This document shows positions 1 to 11,902 of a DNA stretch of 64,000 nt, piece by piece. Positions within the stretch are counted from its first letter, which is position 1, and every line of letters begins with the position of its first letter. Below the pieces are notes generated by a model. The model made no database searches. It was not told the origin of the DNA and was given only the letters and a program-made list of their open reading frames with translations. The position numbers were made by a program, and so were the translations under genes. Source of the DNA: Ecdyonurus torrentis (taxonomy: Eukaryota > Arthropoda > Insecta > Ephemeroptera > Heptageniidae); NCBI GenBank assembly GCA_949318235.1, contig OX439137.1:18024687-18088686 (forward strand), read 5' to 3'.

Positions 1-4
1 ACAA

Positions 5-815
5 GGGAGGGTATCGTATGATGACAACCGGATAAGGCTGAAATTTGGTGTGGTGGATGACCTCCCTACAGAAGGATACCCCATAAAATATTTCGTCCCC
101 TAACGAACTTTTACGGGAGCTAGGGCCCAAAACGTAAAACACAGGTTTTACATGTAAATCAATGGGACTCGAATTAGACCCAAATTTTTATTTTCATACG
201 ATGGTGTTCAAAATGTCAAATTATATGTAAAAAGTGACACACTTTTCGAAAATAAAAGTTAAAAAATCCTAACTTGAAAATTAAGGGCCCCAGGGCCCCT
301 AATGTGTCAAATAACCGTACTTAAGGCACTTATTTTTACTGTAGTAATTCAGAATTTTGTTGGATCACATTTATATGCCTACGATCTTAAAGGAAATAAA
401 ATTTCCAATCGATTGATATGCATAAAGAGCTTTTTTCATAAAAATAAAAGCTAAAAGCGGGCCCAGAATGAAAAAATGGTCAATTTTATGGCTCCGCAGG
501 AGTAACACGCTTCTTTAGCATGGGATCAAATACGGAAATTTTTAAGTTTTTTGTAAAAACGAATGAAAGTCTGCAGTCCTATGTAATAAACCACTCCCTT
601 TTCGATAAGATTAGTTTTGTAATTTTAAACTTACAATTAGGGACCCCAGAGGCCCTGCATCATTGTACTGTACAATATATGAGGCTCAAAATTGATCAAA
701 AATTTAAATTTACGCAGTTTGCAGAAAAATTAATATTTTGAAAAACTGATACCATTTTCGGTTTCCCCGTGCCTAAATTGACCTAAATTCCTGTAAAACA
801 CACATTTAATAGGCC

Positions 816-846
<31 letters not shown>

Positions 847-1767
847 AATCAAGCCAAGCGTACTCCCTTTTAAAAAATGTTCGTAATCAGATTTTTCAGC
901 TGTAGTAATTCAACAAAACATTCTAAAGTTTTTAAATAACTATTTTCGAAAATAGGGCAAAAAAAGCGATTTATTTGACCTATTTTTGCCCAATTTTGAG
1001 CGGGGAAACCGAAAATGGTATTATTAGTTTTCAAAATATTAATTTTTCTGCAAACTGCGTAAATTTAATTTTTGATCAATTTTAAGCCTCATATATTGTA
1101 CAGTACAATGATGCAGGGCCCCTGGGGTCCCTCATTGTAAAATTTAAAATTACAAACCTAATCTTATCGAAAAGGGAGTGGTTTATTACATAGGACTGCA
1201 GACTTTTATTCGTTTTTACAAAAAACTTAAAAATTTCCGTATTTGATCCCATGCTAAAGAAGCGTGTTACTCCTGCGGAGCCATAAAATTGACCATTTTT
1301 TCATTCTGGGCCCGCATTTAGCTTTTATTTTTATGAAAAAAGCTCTTTATGCATATCAATCGATTGGAAATTTTATTTCCTTTAAGATCGTAGGCATATA
1401 AATGTGATCCAACAAAATTCTGAATTACTACAGTAAAAATAAGTGCCTTAAGTACGGTTATTTGACACATTAGGGGCCCTGGGGCCCTCAATTTTCAAGT
1501 TAGGATTTTTTAACTTTTATTTTCGAAAAGTGTGTCTTTTTTTACATATAATTTGACATTTTGAACACCATCGTATGAAAATAAAAATTTGGGTCTAATT
1601 CGAGTCCCATTGATTTACATGTAAAACCTGTGTTTTACGTTTTGGGCCCTAGCTCCCGTAAAAAATCGTTAGGGGACGAAATATTTTATGGGGTATCCTT
1701 CTGTAGGGAGGTCATCCACCACACCAAATTTCAGCCTTATCCGGTTGTCATCATACAATACCCTCCC
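5..1767. repeat. Giant foldback element, arms about 0.76 kb
   Basis: Left arm 5-769 is the near-identical reverse complement of 1001-1767, with only scattered mismatches, around a 230-bp AT-rich loop containing a T run. Outer ends are GGGAGGGTAT / ATACCCTCCC. No transposase-like frame; short open frames inside the arms mirror each other and look non-coding. The left boundary is 4 bases from the window edge, so target-site duplication cannot be judged. Confidence 0.9.
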
Positions 1768-2231
1768 AATGTGAATCGAAAACTGTCCAAAGTAAAAAGA
1801 GGGTGAACCAGGTTCTTGTGTACAGATACATTAGGTATTTCACATTGACTTCAATTATAAATCCATGGTAGGTTTCAGTAGATTTACGAGTTACCAACTT
1901 ATGGACCAAGCTATAAGAGCAACTTAGGCTCCTTGGTCACGAAGAATGGATTTTGTAAACGCTCCGCATCTTAACAGTTGTATGATGTAACAGTTATATT
2001 TGACCGCTGACCCCGGTACATTGGCTGCTATCCTTCCTCACAGAATTCTGCACAAAAATCTTTTTTTATATATACAATTATAAGAAACGTGATAGTCATA
2101 TATAATGCGCTTTTGTACGCTATGATCGATACTGGGCATTATTATAGCTCAGAATAAGACAAACGTTTTGGCTATTTTCTTTTGGGCAAATCAGGAAATT
2201 TTTTTGTTATTATTCTTCTCACCTACTTGAG

Positions 2232-2577
2232 ATAGGGTGTGTTCGCATCACGTCATTCTGAATGCTTTCGATGCTACTTCTTGGATGATGAGCAATGAAT
2301 AATATAATATAACATTGCTCAGCATAGGACAAACCTGTAGTTTTTGACATTTTCTTTGAAAAATTAGCTATATTTTTTGGTTATTGTTATTTTTCTCACA
2401 CAAATTTGAAAAACTAATTCAACCTGATAACAGCATCAATATATTATATGCTCTCAAAAAAATTCCGAAGTATTTTTAAACTGGTAAATATGAGTAATTT
2501 TCCTATATAATATGGCTCGCATGTAATTTAGCGCTCACTTATGGCGTCGACTTTAACATGAATGAAACCACCCTATA
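2232..2577 (+). mobile_element. Family A MITE, copy 1 (diverged)
   Basis: Termini ATAGGGTGTG and CCACCCTATAT, with internal family words CATTGCTCAGCATAGGAC and GCGTCGACTTTAACATGAAT. The CRE-like palindrome has decayed to CACGTCA. Lies upstream of AARSD1. Confidence 0.75.
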
Positions 2578-2774
2578 TCTATAATTCAACATAAACATCA
2601 ATGTCTCAAAAATATTTATTATGTAGTCGCAGGGTTCGCAGGGTTGCTAAAAATAGTAGATCCAAATATCACAAATTCTAAAAAGTTAAATATTTGGCGC
2701 GCTAAAAATGGGCGTAACTCAAACAGCTGTGAAAGTAAACAAAGTTCACGGAGTCCTCGAACTCGCAGATAAAA

Positions 2775-5480
2775 ATGGTTTTTGCATGTCAAAACGACAG
2801 TTTTCTCCTAGAGGTATGTAAATAATCAATAAATCAATATATTTTGTCTAAGTATATATAATTATCAATTAATTATTTTGAATACTTCTTGCGTGACAGT
2901 TGAAAAGCAAGGTCGTCTCGTGCACGCCGGGGACGTTGCAGCTTAGCGAGGGAGGTAAGAAGACGTCGCCGACCTCAGGCTTTGAGATCGTGTGTGAGGA
3001 TACTGTGCTCTTTCCAGAAGGAGGGGGACAGGTATGTAAATTAATCAAATGAATAAATAAATAAAATATGTAATAATGTTCCAAAATACCAAGAAAAAAA
3101 TGCACATGGTTAACGACGAGCGACATCTGTGGTCCAGGGTCCAGTAGGTTACAAAAGTTCTTTAGCATTTTTCATAAGTTCTAGAGATATTTTAAAGTTA
3201 TTTAAATAAATATAATTATGTAAAAGTGTGTCTAGTATTCCACATTTAAATATTTGTGACCTCAGTGCAGTAGTTTTCTCACAAACACACTAACAAGAGG
3301 CTTCTACAATGTTAAATTAGAACATTTTACTGTCTTAAATGTGTGATATTTGCTGTGACTTTCAGCCTAGTGACAAAGGTTGGTTAGATGACAATGAAGT
3401 GCTGCACGTCAGTCGTAGAGGAGGAGATGCCATCATGTTCACTGCCAAGTGTGTCGACATCGGGGCTGAGGTGACCCAGAGAGTAGAGTGGAGCAGACGA
3501 CAAGACCACATGCAACAACACTCAGGTATAGGGTGGTTGCATTCATGCTTAAGCGGATGGAAGCAACATCCCTTAAAGTCAACCTCAAAAGAGTTGTTCC
3601 TTTATTGATCAATAAATATATATAAATAAATAGTTTTTCCAAGTATGTACACTGCTAACATTGCATGTTGATTTTGGTGTTGCAGGACAACACTTGATCA
3701 CTGCTCTGGCTGACTCCATGTTTGGCTTTGCCACAACCTCATGGTGGCTGGGGGAGACAACCTCCTTCATAGAGCTAGGTATGTACATTGTACTGCACTG
3801 CACTCCTCCAATTCTAAAATTACCCAGCCAAGGAAAGCTACTTTCTTTAAAAAAAATGTTCCACACATCATCTTAAGTGAGAGCAGTGTTGCCAGATTTA
3901 ACCTCACAGAACACCTGCAGCTACATTAGTGAAGGTTAAATCTGACCATTGTTAACCATTTTCTAAAGAAAGCGGCTTTCCTTTGATGGATTATTTTAGA
4001 ATTGGAAGAGTTTAGATCTCACTCAAGCAGGTAGCTTGCAAGCCATGTTTTTTTAACAATAAGTTAACTTTGATACCTAGCGGTCACATTCAAAAAGTAT
4101 AGTTTGGCGCGATGTCGCTAGCCATCAATGTGTAAGAAATTAGAATTAGAAGTACATACTGTAGTTATAATAATTAAAAAAAAAAAAAAAAAAATGAAAA
4201 TATTTCTTGCAGAAATATATTATTAGGATTCAAAGTTGTAAATGAAATGAGTCATTTTTTAATTTTATAATGAAGTGTAAATTTTGTAAACCAAGAAGGA
4301 AAAAAAAAAAAGATGAAGATGTGTTGCCTCTCTTTGTTTTGCAAGCATGGCTGCATCTTAAAACTACATTTTTGTACCTGCACTTTAGTTTGTTGGTCAG
4401 ACTATATTTAATGATGACGTACACTTGCAGACACTGCAAACATGAGCTCAGAGCAAGTGCAGCAGTTAGAGGACGAGGTGAACGACAAGATCAGAGCTGC
4501 TCTACCTGTATCTGTCACTGTCTTCAAGCAAGGAGACCCTGGTTTGGCTCAGGTAAGACCCTGGCTTATCTCAGGTAATACCCTGACAGCTCAGGTAAGA
4601 CCCTGGCTTTGCCCAGGGAAGACCCTGACTTAGCTCAGGTAATACCCTGGCTTGGCTCAGGTAATACCCTGCGTTAGCTCAGGTAAGACCCTGGCTTGGC
4701 TCAGGTAATACCCTGCGTTAGCTCAGGTAATACCCTGACACCTCAGGTAAAACCCTGGCTTATCTCAGGTAATACCCTGCCTTAGCTCAGGTAATACCCT
4801 GGCTTTGCTCAGGTAATACCCTGACTTTATAGCTCAGGTAGCTTACTCAAATATTAAAATTTATGAAATATTTTAATAAATACAGTATTAAAGGAAAATC
4901 TTAAAGAAAGTGATAGAAATAGCAGCAGCAGCAGCGCTGGCCTTACTTAGCTGCACAGTAGAAGTTGTATGGAGAGGTGGAGGTGTCACGTGGTACACAG
5001 TTTAGTTATAATGTTTATATAAGTATCGTCATTGTAATGACATTATCAATCAAAGAAGAGATTTATCACTGAGCAGTGTGTAGTCTTGTACTGTACTGTG
5101 ATGTGCTCAAGTAAATCTCTTCTATATTGATAATGTCATTACAATGACGTACGACACTTATATAAACATTATAACTAAACTGTGTGCCATGTGACACCTC
5201 CACCTCTCCATGCAACTTCTACTGTGCAGCTAAGTAAGGCCAGCGCTGGTAGTTCTATAATTTTCTTTGATATTGAAGGTCTATCAATATTGATATTGGT
5301 TATCATGACAGGCCAAGACCAGAGGCTTGCCAGAGGATCACGTAGGTGACGTCAGGGTTGTTTCTATCTCAGGTCTGGATAACAATATGTGCTGTGGTAC
5401 CCACGTCTCAAACCTCTCTCAACTGCAGGTAAAGTAGAACCTTCGAGCCCTCATTGATACTTCAAAGGGTGTACTTGCAT

Positions 5481-5536
<56 letters not shown>

Positions 5537-8500
5537 AAAGGATGTATAAACTATGACAGCACAACTCCTTGGATATGATGTACTCAGATGGCTTGGCGTC
5601 TAGTAGTTGTGTGCATGTTTATAAATACCTGCCTACTTTATTAGCTATAGAACAGGTCACATATTTTACTATATACTTAATCAAAGATTGCTTTTTTCCC
5701 TTTTTACTATATTTACTTTACTTTCTCAAGTGCCGTAGTCTCAAATAATATACAAGAAGTTTTACATAAGTGGTATACAGAATTGCTTTGCTTGTTAATT
5801 ATGAAATTAGCAGAATTTACAGGCGTTCAGTTATCACCACGTGCGGGTTATGCACGGGGAAGGCTTATATTATTAATTATTACTGCCTAGTGCAATATGC
5901 ACCGAGAGGTTCCAAGCCTCTAGACTTTACAGTCAATCTCAGCGTACAAACCGCCATATATAGTGCGCTCTCAGGCACTTGGCTTCCTTGGTAAGGAGCC
6001 GCTCTCGGTCAGAAGACAAGCCACCGTTGCCGGTTGCTAGGAGAGTGAAGATTTGGTTTTCCTTCGCTTTGCTCTACCCTTGGCTTCTCCCTGAGCAGAG
6101 CGATACGTTCCTTCGCGCAAGCGCAGTATCTATCTTGGAGATAGACAAAACGCATACTTTTCCCCTGTAACGCCGTCATACTGAACAACTGCTATGTGAA
6201 GTATGCGAGTAACAAAGCAAACAAATATTTTCTTACCAAATAAATCTTGAGTACAAAAATAATGCAACATACAAAATATTACATATTCTGCCCAAAACCT
6301 AATATTATATAGTAACGTTAAAAAGACTTTGAATAATAAATATAAAAACTTTACCGGTAAATTACTTTACCGGTAAACTATAGCAAAATACTATTTCAGT
6401 CGTAAATTATTATGTAATATATAAATCGCGATCTACACACGCAAATCCGTTCCCTATAATACCAAACTTTGCTGCATGCACCGTAGCGGGTTAATTACTG
6501 AAGTCCGGTATATTTACGAAGCTAGCAAAATGATAAAGCATCATTTTGCGATGTAATTAATGTTACTAGAAACTTCATATTTGCGAAGTTTGACAAAACA
6601 CATGTAAAAACGATGTCGTTTTTATAGCCCCTGTAAAGTATACTGTATGAAACAGTCAAAATACAAAACCGCTAACTCCAAACTAACCCTAAATAAATGC
6701 TTAGCAAAGCGGTGCATTTCAGATGGACTTGCATTTGGACAAATTTCATTTCATACTGATCTATGTATAGGGTGTATACACATGACATCATATTTAATGC
6801 ACTTGGAGGCCATACTGGAGTAGTGACCAATATTATCAGCAAAAAGTTGCTAATTTTCCATATTTTCCATAGAAAATATTAAAAACTAGGTTTGTTCTAT
6901 GCTGAGCAATGTTATTCATTGCTCAAGATGAGTATCAAAAAGCACTCAGAATGACGTCATGCGTATACACCCTATTAAATCATGATATGTATGCATGTAC
7001 CATATCGATTGTGTTGCGAACAATATGTGTAACTCGTATTTTGTCAGGCGAAGCAAAATGTTAAGTCGTTTTTTTGTTACGCTATAAGCAATATGTGTAT
7101 CTCGTTTTTTGTCAAGCTAAGCAAAATGTGTAAGTCGTTCCCGAACGTAATGGAGACGGCGCTCGACTTACACATTTTGCTTCACCTGACAAAATACGAG
7201 TTACACATATTGTTCGCAACAACGTCAATATATAGTTCCCAGACGTGATTAAAAAAAAAATAAATAAATAAAGAGAAACTTCATAATAAAGACTATTTAT
7301 TTCAAACAACATGTCTAAATAATAAATGGATATAACGTATAATTAATTTTAATGTTGACAATTTCAGGCCATCAAGGTGCTGTTTGTTGAGAAAGGAAAG
7401 AAAGGCAAAAGTAACTTACATTTTGTGAGCGGAGGTCGTGTGTTGTCTTACCTAGGAACATGTGTGAGTAGAGAGAAACAGCTAACCACACTGCTCAAGT
7501 AAGTGGCACGAATAGTACAGTATGGTATGGAGTATTATAGTGCAGTACAGTACACCTAGTGTACATTAGCTTATGTGTAACTAGAAATATGATACATATG
7601 AGAGAAATGAGTAAGTTTCCATAAAGTTAGGACCCTGGCTGTTTTGAGCACATTTTTAGAAGGAGTATAAATAGTAGATTCCATTGAAGTCAATATTTAC
7701 CTTTATTAATTACATTTCAGCGATTAATTAACCTCTAAAAAGTGCCTACTACGCTCCCCCTAGAAGACTCTTGCGTTTGTCTTCTGCTAATTTTAACGCG
7801 CAAATTTCAAAATTATCTTAATTTTGAACAGATTTTGAAATTTGCGCTTTAAAGTTATCTAAAGACGAACGCACAGGGCTCCTAGGGGGGCGTGGTAGCA
7901 CTTTTTAGAGGCTAATTAATCACTGAAATGTAATTAATAAAGGTAACTAGTGACTTTAATTCAATTAACTATTTATACTCTTTCTAAAAATGTGTTTAAA
8001 ACAGCCAAGGTCTTAACTTTATGGAAACTTGCTCATTACTAGGATCATGTGTGAATAGAGAGAAACAGTGTGTCGCATTTACGAGGTTAAGATGCATAGC
8101 CTGGTGAGCCCAGCTGTGTATCTTTATCTCGTAAGTGTTGGTTCGTGGTGCTGACGAGCCCCAATGAACTACTAGATGTGTATCATAGTGCATTGAATGT
8201 ATTATCACTCAATTAATTAATTAACTGCGTGATATTAAAGTTTGATGGAATATGATATATTGATAGTAGGTAGGGTGAAACACGTGTCCACAACTGACAA
8301 CTGTGGTAATTCAGGTATAGTTTAGTCACATTTCAATCATGACAGTAAAATTTCTCTCACTAGCAGCCTTTGTGCTTACAATTGCGTCCCCCTTTTTTTG
8401 TTTGTGTCTATTTAATTAAAGGCGTAGAACACCTTGAACAAAAAACTTGCCTAATATCCTAACATAGCTAAATATTAATGCTGATTTGACTGAAGTCATT

Positions 8501-11046
8501 GATTTCTAATTTATTTTCCATTTACAAAATGGCAGCTGCAGGTTTGTGACGTCACAGCTCACTATATAGTCCACAAGCGTGGGAAGAGGTGAGCTGTGAC
8601 GTCACAAACCCACATCTGTCATTTTGTGAACAGAAAATAAATTACAAATTAATGACTGTGGCCAAATCAACGTTGATATTTAGGTTTGTTAGGGTATTAG
8701 ATTTTTTTTTTTCAAGCTGTTATACGCCTTTAAAGATTTTCGTGTAATTTAGCTTTCGATATAGCGAGTTATATTCAATATAGCTTTCAATATAGTAGAG
8801 TTATTGTCTAGAAATAATGCTTATATACCCACTGACTTAATTCTTGTGTTTTTATTGTATCAAAACCTATTTCAACAGTTTATTTATAATTTTCTTTAAC
8901 AATTTCAGAAACAGCCCCTCAGAACATGTTCAGCTAGTGGACAAAACTCAAAAGTCACTCAAAACTGCTTTAAAGGTAAACAATCAAAATAATAAAATTA
9001 ATTAAGAAAAAAGAAAAAAAAACAAAAACAAAAAAACATTGTAGTTGTTAAAAACTTAAAAATAGTTAAATATTAAAAAAAAATAGTAGGTAGAGAGATT
9101 AGATTAAATTGATAATTAATAGAATGCAATTTCATTCACATCTGCTCCCATATCAACTATGCGCAGTACTTTGAAACTGAAGCGGAGGGAAGCAAAATTG
9201 CTTAATTAAAGCTGACCTCAAACCAGTTGTTCCTTTATTTATAGTCAATGAGACTATCTCTTCAATATGGTAAGACCCAGGCTCGGACTCGCCATAAGAG
9301 CAAGTCCGCAACTGCGGACGTGCCCCCCCCCCCCCCCCCATGTTTGGAGGCCCCTAAGACCCAAAAAGGGTTATAACTAGGGTGTTAAGCTCCCTTTGTG
9401 GCCCTTAAAGAGGGTGTTACACCCCTTTTGCGGACGGGTCACCTTGATTGCCAGTCTGACCCTGGTAAGACCAGTGTAAGGTTTCTCCTAGCATTCTACC
9501 TCCCCCCCCCCCCCCCACTTTCACAAACATATATGCAGTGGTATTTATGCCAGGTAAAACAATGATGTTATATTTCTTATTGTTGACAGAGTGTGCAGAC
9601 ATTGTTGAAAGATGTGGCAATCTTGGAGGCTGACAAGTTCAAACTTCAAGAACCCAGACCTCCCTATGTTTGTATATATAGGTATGTATACTGAGGTACA
9701 GTCAACAGATTTTAAATGTACCCAATGAAAGTGATGCCACTTTCTTCAGAAAATAGTTAACATGTCGTCATGTTAATTAAAGTCCTTGTCAACTTACTTT
9801 TTTTATCATTTAGATTGATAATTACCATACCTTATTATCCATGAATTAGACACCAACACGTTGATTTGGTATTTATTTTTATTTTGGCTGTTATTTCACA
9901 CATCTGACGTCACAATGTACTGCTGCCAATCAGTCACAGGTCATGTGATAAATTTAAGCCCCTCAAGTTCTTTGCACGCCATCATGGCTCCATAGGTACA
10001 TTGTGACGTCAGATTTGTGAAATAACCGTCAAAATGAAAATAAATACAAAATCAAGGTGTTGGTGTCTAATTCATGGATAATAAGGTATGGTAATTATCA
10101 ATCTAGTATTCTAAATGATGAAAAAAAAAGTAAGTGGACAAGGGCTTTAAGTGACAGCAGTGTTGCCAAATTCCCCACTCACTAATGGAGTTGCATGTGT
10201 TCTGTGAGGTTAAATCTGGCAACAAAAGGGACTATAGCGTCATGATTATGAATTTGTTTATTATTTCAGGAAGGAGGGAGACGTTGACTTTGCACGTTGC
10301 TACATTAGACAGCTGGGTGACGACAGCTTGCTCAAGCTGGTCATGTGGGGGGAGGAGAAAGTAGACGGCCAGATGCAACTGCAGGGACCTGAGGACTTAG
10401 TGGCTGCATTGGGACCTCAGTGAGTAATGTTGGTGTTAATAGATCTCTCTCTCTCTGTCTGTCTCTGTCTCTCTCTTTCTCTGAATTGATTAAGTTAGTA
10501 GTTGACCGACTGATATCTCGCAAACTAGACGGTCGCTAATTATAATATTAACACAAAGTAAAGAAGAAATGTTACTTAAAAGTTTAGTTACGCCAAACAT
10601 GTGAAAACACGATCAAATATTTAAGGTATTACACTTTAAAGATTAAATACAAATGTGGAAATTCAAATTTTAGCGGTAAATTTTATATTGAGAGACTTTA
10701 ATGCTGTTCGTAAACCCTGTTCTCTGCTCCTAAAATGACGATCGCCTATGGTTAATCAAATGGAATGCGCATTTTTTGGTGCAAGAGAACAGGGTTTACG
10801 AACAGCATTTTTTTTAAAAAAATTAAAATTCAATCAAACTTTTTTTAGAAAAAAAAAAATTAAGAAGTTAACTTAATTTTATTTGAAAATTATTCTGGTC
10901 CAAGTTGGTCACCCTCTTCCTTAACCAATATTTTGTATTAGTATATAAAATAAAATGCTAGCAGAAACTATACACTGTTCTTACCATAGAGAAGAGATAT
11001 AGTCACATAGTATATATGATAAAAATCTTGCTATAGCACACAAATG

Positions 11047-11082
<36 letters not shown>

Positions 11083-11596
11083 CTTTGAAAAGATTTTTAC
11101 TGAGATGTTATTATCTCTCAATTATTGTAAGACAAATTATGTTTTTGTTCTTCCTAGCATTTTCTGTAAAATTGACCAAAATTGTATCTTAATTTTTTTT
11201 TTTTTTTTTTAATGGAACATATCAGTTAGCATGAAAATCTAAGGGTCCCCTAATCTAACATTATACACTTAGGGGGAAAAAAAGTTTTTTTTTTTTTTTT
11301 TTTTTTTTTTTTCCCCCTTCAATTTTTGAGAAACCTTTTCTGCACTGAAAATATTTTAAATGAGGTATACTAGACATACTTTTACATATTTTAAAACGTA
11401 GAAAATTTATAAGAAATTTAAAAACCTACATCGTATTTATTAAATTATTAATTTTTGTTGTAGGGTTTGTGATATTCTGCAAGGCAAGGGTGTTGCTAAG
11501 GGAGGCAACTTCCTGGCCAAAGTTTCTGCCCTAAGTCAGAGAAACAAGGCAGAGGCTTGCATCAAACAACATTTTGTAACCAAGCAAGAAGACTAG
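2775..11596 (+). CDS. AARSD1: Alanyl-tRNA editing protein AARSD1 (AlaX-like trans-editing factor)
   Basis: Eleven exons join in one frame to 411 aa, essentially the length of vertebrate AARSD1: 2775-2813, 2900-3031, 3366-3525, 3686-3778, 4431-4552, 5312-5428, 7368-7498, 8909-8975, 9590-9681, 10270-10419 and 11464-11596 (stop TAG). Every junction is GT-AG and phases agree. From family knowledge, it hydrolyses Ser mischarged on tRNA-Ala in the cytosol. Visible motifs are MVFACQNDSF at the N-terminus, EDTVLFPEGGGQ, the first metal motif HMQQH (residues 105-109), TTSWWLG, and the second metal motif CCGTH (209-213). So the zinc-binding editing centre is intact, and the C-terminal half matches the AARSD1 extension. 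The start was chosen because MVFACQ aligns with the usual MAFQCQ. Introns carry many foldback elements, and exon 5 runs straight into a 22-bp minisatellite. No frame breaks were seen. Confidence 0.93.
3220..3325. repeat. Module X copy in AARSD1 intron 2
   Basis: See 55862-55975: GACCTCAGTGCAGTAGTTTT and CACTAACAAGAGGCTTCTAC are shared. Confidence 0.75.
3803..4011. repeat. Foldback element in AARSD1 intron 4
   Basis: CTCCAATTCTAAAATTACCC at the left pairs with TTATTTTAGAATTGGAAGAG at the right, with further pairing of GGAAAGCTACTTTCTTT and AAAGAAAGCGGCTTTCC. Confidence 0.7.
4012..4403. mobile_element. Family G element, left end missing
   Basis: Collinear with 19588-19963 (CTCACTCAAGCAGGTAG to TTTGTTGGTCAGACTA). 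Its right end lies 27 bp before AARSD1 exon 5, so it abuts the acceptor region. Confidence 0.7.
4540..4850 (+). repeat. 22-bp minisatellite carrying repeated splice-donor motifs
   Basis: About 14 tandem units of 20-22 bp, each containing CTCAGGTAAKACCCTG. The first unit begins inside exon 5 of AARSD1 (codons for DPGLAQ) and spans its real donor CAG|GTAAG at 4552/4553, so the donor itself has been amplified into the intron. Units vary at a few positions, mostly TGGCTTGG, TGCGTTAG or TGACTTAG. Confidence 0.92.
4886..5276. repeat. Foldback element in AARSD1 intron 5
   Basis: Arms GCGCTGGCCTTACTTAGCTG... and the inverse CAGCTAAGTAAGGCCAGCGC pair over about 180 bp each. Related to 44868-45096. 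Right end lies 36 bp from exon 6. Confidence 0.82.
5488..5534. repeat. Poly-T tract
   Basis: 47 consecutive T in AARSD1 intron 6, possibly an old retroposon tail. Confidence 0.9.
5535..6765. other. AARSD1 intron 6, no feature recognised
   Basis: Mixed sequence with a locally GC-richer patch at about 5920-6180 (CACTTGGCTTCCTTGG, TTGCCGGTTGCTAGGAG). I see no coding pattern with splice sites and no recognisable repeat family. Confidence 0.5.
6766..6975. mobile_element. Family A MITE, rearranged copy
   Basis: Starts ATAGGGTGTATAC and ends GTATACACCCTAT. Both halves derive from the CRE-bearing end, giving a short foldback-like variant with one intact TGACGTCA at the right. In AARSD1 intron 6. 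Confidence 0.7.
7004..7233. repeat. Foldback element in AARSD1 intron 6
   Basis: GCGAACAATATGTGTAACTC at the left pairs with GAGTTACACATATTGTTCGC at the right. Fragments recur at about 14730-14860, 23940-24030 and 45475-45665. Confidence 0.75.
7606..8037. repeat. Foldback element in AARSD1 intron 7
   Basis: AATGAGTAAGTTTCCATAAA pairs with TTTATGGAAACTTGCTCATT, and the pairing continues for about 200 bp each side. Internal words (GAGCACATTTTTAGAA, TTTACCTTTATTAATTA) are shared with 43210-44003. Confidence 0.82.
8416..8734. repeat. Family D foldback element
   Basis: Arms (GTAGAACACCTTGAACAAAA and its inverse) pair almost end to end around a short centre at about 8575. TGACGTCA occurs in both arms (GTTTGTGACGTCACAGCTC). 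In AARSD1 intron 7. Confidence 0.82.
9284..9458. mobile_element. Small element with CCAGGxTC ends and poly-C tract
   Basis: CCAGGCTCGGACT at the left and AGTCTGACCCTGG at the right are inverted, enclosing a long C run and GCGGACG motifs. Possibly related to 15646-16155. In AARSD1 intron 8. Confidence 0.45.
9776..10151. repeat. Foldback element in AARSD1 intron 9
   Basis: TTAAAGTCCTTGTCAACTTA pairs with AAGTGGACAAGGGCTTTAA. TGACGTCA occurs in each arm (ATCTGACGTCACAATG and inverse). Confidence 0.82.
10490..10925. mobile_element. Family H element with nested foldback
   Basis: Starts TTAAGTTAGTAGTTGACCG and ends GTTGGTCACCCTCTTCCTTA. The left third matches the family H consensus (ATATCTCGCAAACTAGACGG). 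A 110-bp palindrome (10700-10808) sits inside. In AARSD1 intron 10. Confidence 0.7.
10700..10808. repeat. Family I foldback
   Basis: ATGCTGTTCGTAAACCCTGT pairs with ACAGGGTTTACGAACAGCAT. Further members are at 46165-46275, 48590-48775 and, decayed, 29860-30095. Confidence 0.8.
11200..11440. repeat. Family F repeat
   Basis: Shares TAAGGGTCCCCTAAT, GAGAAACC..TTCTGCACT and ACTAGACATACTTTTACATA with 32135-32400 and 34160-34380. Lies between exons 10 and 11 of AARSD1. Confidence 0.5.
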
Positions 11597-11896
11597 ACCT
11601 CATATACGTTGCTATTTTGTTTGAGTGAAAGCAAGGAGCTTTGCAGCAAGTATTTAGAATTTTTCAGGGCTAAATGATAATGAGAAAGACTAACAAATAT
11701 TAGAGGGTAGTTTTATTGACTATTCTCTTCAGTGGCAGTATACAATACAGTGAACATCAGCATCATTCAATTAAAAAATTGAAGAAAAAATGAAAAGTTG
11801 CATAATATATATTCATTGTTTAAAAATTTTGTTCCTTGCAATCAAAAATGTTTTTTATTGTACATTTATATATTTATTTGTTTGTGAGTGGCACAG

Positions 11897-11902
11897 AATA
11901 AA
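11897..11902 (+). promoter_or_regulatory. AARSD1 polyadenylation signal
   Basis: AATAAA lies about 300 bp after the AARSD1 stop codon, in the motif GGCACAGAATAAAGTGG. A near-identical motif at about 21196 marks the second copy of the tandem duplication. Confidence 0.55.

Noticed and set aside
520..741. 73-codon open frame in the giant foldback
   Set aside because: It lies in one arm of a palindrome, has no recognisable domain and is not preserved as a frame in the other arm.
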